From: Lachnospiraceae bacterium
GTDB taxonomy: Bacteria > Bacillota > Clostridia > Lachnospirales > Lachnospiraceae
NCBI GenBank assembly: GCA_022845955.1
Contig: AP025576.1
Span: forward strand, 2,542,001-2,606,000
DNA: 64,000 nt
Reading direction: 5' to 3'
Under the pieces are notes generated by a model. That model worked only from the letters and a program-made list of their open reading frames with translations. It searched no databases and was not told the origin of the DNA. This document shows positions 62,066 through 64,000 of the stretch, piece after piece. Each line of letters begins with the position of its first letter. Position 1 is the stretch's first letter. Made by a program: the position numbers and the translations under genes.

Positions 62066-63427
62066 ATGGGTAAGCGATTATTGGTGTATTTGTTAGGGAC
62101 GGCCTTATGTATTTCTTCGTTGGCCGGATGCGGTAAACAGGAGAATAATGCAGCGGAGGCGGCGCAGGGCACTTCCCCGGCCCAGAACGCGCAGGTTGAG
62201 GAAGGCGGGGCACAAGAAGGACGTGAAATTACTATTTGGTGCTGGGATACCAGTGAGAATAACCGGAACATGTATGCAGAATTTACAAAGGATACGGGAA
62301 TTGAAGTGAATTTAGTAGCTGTAGAAAGCAAAGATATGACGCAAAAGCTGCAGACAACCCTGGCGAGCGGCGGGGAAATGCCGGATATCGCATGGCTGGA
62401 AGCTACCTATCGGGGAAAGCTTCTTTCCCTGGATATCTGGGAAGATATCACAAAGGAACCCTATCTTTTTGATACCAGCCAGATAATGGATTATTTGATC
62501 CCGTTGGAAACCTCTGAGAGCGGGATTTATGTTGGGCCGGAATGTCCGTCAGTTGCAGGGCTGGCTTATAAACGGGAGCTTGCCAGGGAATATCTTGGTA
62601 CGGACGATCCGAAAGAACTGGAAGCAATGCTTTCGGATTGGGATTCCTTTATTGCAAAAGGGAAAGAAGTGGCAGAAAAATCAGGGGGAACTGTTTATAT
62701 GCTTTCCAGCCTTGGCGCTGCAGGGCAGATGTTAAAGGGCCAATCCACGGAACCTTTTATTATTGATAATAAATTAAACCTGGACGCTTCCATGCGCCCT
62801 ATCCTGGAGAAACTTGTTGAGATGAAACAGGCGGGGATGATTGATGTGCTGGATTTTAATTCTGCGGAAGAAGGGGCTTCCTATGCCCGTAATGATGATA
62901 TTTTTTATCCTTGTGCCAATTGGTCACTTGAATTTACCATAAAATCCAATGATAAAGACGGCGCAGGAAGATGGGGGTTTATGCTTCCTCCCGGCGGGCC
63001 GTTCCCATGGGGCGGAACGGTAAGCGGGGTTCCGAAGGATGCAGCACATAAGGAAGAGGCTGTGGAATTCCTGAAATATTTTTGGTTAACACAAAAGGGC
63101 GGGGAACTGAACCGCGATTACGTGGGAAATTTCACGTCGTATAAGCCCACTTATGAGGACGAAAGCTTTTACAGCCGTCCGGATGACTTTTTTGCAGGAC
63201 AGGATGTGCTTAAAGTCATCGCCCAGGATGTGCTGCCTAATATTAAAGGAGTCAGACTTCCGAGCAGGTATGATCAGGATATTGACGATGTATATAACCT
63301 GGCGTTAAAAACCATAAATGCTTCGCCGGATGGGAAGGTTTCGGTGGATGAACTGCTTGCTTCCATGGCAGATGAATTACTCACAAAGCAGCCGGATTTA
63401 TCGATGTCAAATCCCCCGCAGCAATAA
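62066..63427 (+). CDS. Extracellular solute-binding lipoprotein, carbohydrate ABC transporter
   Basis: The 453-residue protein has a lipobox LAGC (Cys22) and the family 1 solute-binding fold. The segment IAWLEATYRGKLLSLD and a terminal hinge with FWLTQKGGELNRDYVG are visible. It delivers an unknown sugar or glycan to the downstream permeases. A very strong AAAGGAGG site fixes the start at 62066; the frame is open from 61934. The YesNM pair upstream is the likely regulator. Confidence 0.93.
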   Translation: MGKRLLVYLLGTALCISSLAGCGKQENNAAEAAQGTSPAQNAQVEEGGAQEGREITIWCWDTSENNRNMYAEFTKDTGIEVNLVAVESKDMTQKLQTTLASGGEMPDIAWLEATYRGKLLSLDIWEDITKEPYLFDTSQIMDYLIPLETSESGIYVGPECPSVAGLAYKRELAREYLGTDDPKELEAMLSDWDSFIAKGKEVAEKSGGTVYMLSSLGAAGQMLKGQSTEPFIIDNKLNLDASMRPILEKLVEMKQAGMIDVLDFNSAEEGASYARNDDIFYPCANWSLEFTIKSNDKDGAGRWGFMLPPGGPFPWGGTVSGVPKDAAHKEEAVEFLKYFWLTQKGGELNRDYVGNFTSYKPTYEDESFYSRPDDFFAGQDVLKVIAQDVLPNIKGVRLPSRYDQDIDDVYNLALKTINASPDGKVSVDELLASMADELLTKQPDLSMSNPPQQ

Positions 63428-63433
63428 AGAAAG

Positions 63434-63464
63434 AAAAGGGATCTGCCGGTGTAGATCCCTTTTT
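63434..63464 (+). terminator. Intercistronic hairpin after the solute-binding gene
   Basis: AAAAGGGATCT pairs with AGATCCCTTTT, followed by T residues. It probably causes partial termination, so that the binding protein is made in excess over the permeases. Confidence 0.8.
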
Positions 63465-63483
63465 CCAAAACAGAGGTGACGTT

Positions 63484-64000
63484 ATGACGAGAAAAAAAAT
63501 ACCATATTTAATGATTTTTCCTTATTTCTTTTTATATATTGCATTCGGGCTTTTTCCTGTTCTCTTTTCGCTGGGTGTCAGCTTCACCTCCTGGGATGGT
63601 ATCCAAGATGCGGCCTTTGTAGGACTGTCCAATTATAAAAGAGTTTTCGTCCAGGATAAGTTTTTCTATAAATCACTGGAGAATACCATAATTCTTTTAG
63701 CGATAAGTACACCCATACAGATTGGCCTGGGCTTATTCATGGCTGTCTTTTTAAAGGATTTTTTTAAAAAGACCAGGAATGGCCTGCAGCTTATCAATTT
63801 CCTCCCTTATATAACGACCCCGGTAGCTGTGGGAATTATTTTCCAGCTTATGTTTGACTGGAAAAGCGGGGTAAGCAATGCAATTTTGAACCTGTTTGGG
63901 ATAGAGAGCGTTTACTGGCTGGGAAATGCCTGGCCTTCCAGAATTGTGGTCATTCTGATGATTGTCTGGAAAAATTATGGATACATGATGATTATGTTTC
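63484..64000 (+). CDS. Carbohydrate ABC transporter permease, MalF/UgpA-like, partial
   Basis: The frame from ATG 63484 is open to the window end (172 codons). It begins MTRKKIPYLMIFPYFFLYIA and shows helices at about 10-32, 72-95 and 106-130, with SLGVSFTSWDG, a typical opening of the first permease of a type I sugar importer. A GAGGTGACG site precedes it. The EAA loop lies beyond the window. Confidence 0.9.
   Translation, partial: MTRKKIPYLMIFPYFFLYIAFGLFPVLFSLGVSFTSWDGIQDAAFVGLSNYKRVFVQDKFFYKSLENTIILLAISTPIQIGLGLFMAVFLKDFFKKTRNGLQLINFLPYITTPVAVGIIFQLMFDWKSGVSNAILNLFGIESVYWLGNAWPSRIVVILMIVWKNYGYMMIMF

Noticed and set aside
1-64000. tRNA genes, prophage or transposase genes
   Set aside because: None recognised; the only mobile-like features are the fold-back element and its short relative.

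Overview
The window reads as a chromosomal segment of a strictly anaerobic, low-GC-phylum gut bacterium. I would place it in Clostridia, most likely Lachnospiraceae. This rests on the dgt-dnaG-rpoD-trmK-Nif3 gene order, a T-box leader, RNase P RNA, DUF4867 and DUF4179 proteins, an agr-type GHKL kinase, YesMN two-component systems, and corrinoid methyltransferase and RACo genes. Strong AGGAGG-type ribosome sites and TTGACA-17-TATAAT promoters agree. No phylogeny was run, so the genus is open.

Layout. 0.4-2.1 kb: an NAD-dependent epimerase and a methyltransferase. 2.06-4.4 kb: two CRISPR arrays with different repeats (34 and 32 nt, both ending in ATTGAAAT), each behind a leader that carries the same palindromic motif 125-126 bp from its first repeat; no cas gene is present in the window. 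4.9-9.4 kb: an ECF sigma factor with a DUF4179 membrane protein, a NUDIX hydrolase coupled to a WYL regulator, and an AlkZ-like protein. 9.6-17.9 kb: a co-directional housekeeping block (dgt, dnaG, rpoD, trmK, Nif3, TGS-domain nucleoside kinase, radical SAM protein), then rnpB. 18.5-26.1 kb: a lipoprotein protease and a metal (probably zinc) block with two COG0523/CobW GTPases, a YlmH-type protein, a CmpB-type membrane protein and a ZnuA-ZnuC-ZnuB ABC importer. 26.2-31.4 kb: a LacI regulator divergent from a sugar operon (FGGY kinase, DUF4867, fucose/arabinose isomerase family).

31.5-41.5 kb, mostly minus strand: an XRE regulator, a sodium:alanine symporter, a stand-alone 3'-5' exonuclease/DNA polymerase A (plus strand), a BceAB/MacB-like permease and ATPase with their two-component system, and a YheO/DauR-like regulator. 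41.8-44.9 kb: RidA, NhaC antiporter and a MalY/PatB aminotransferase. 45.0-47.5 kb: an unusual minus-strand operon of a SepF-domain protein, a LytTR response regulator and a GHKL kinase. 47.7-49.8 kb: a T-box-controlled metG. 50.6-52.3 kb: pyrBI with a leader that encodes a short peptide and two hairpins.

52.4-58.1 kb is a corrinoid methyl-transfer locus: corrinoid protein, UroD/MtaA-type methyltransferase, the remnant of a CobW GTPase, a PocR-AraC regulator, and a large RACo-type reactivase. A two-part motif with identical spacing lies upstream of both outer genes and is a good candidate for the regulator's site. 58.27-58.53 kb is a fold-back element with roughly 77-bp arms; a 44-bp relative of it sits at 41.49 kb. 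58.7-64.0 kb is a YesN-YesM system followed by a sugar-type ABC importer that runs off the window end.
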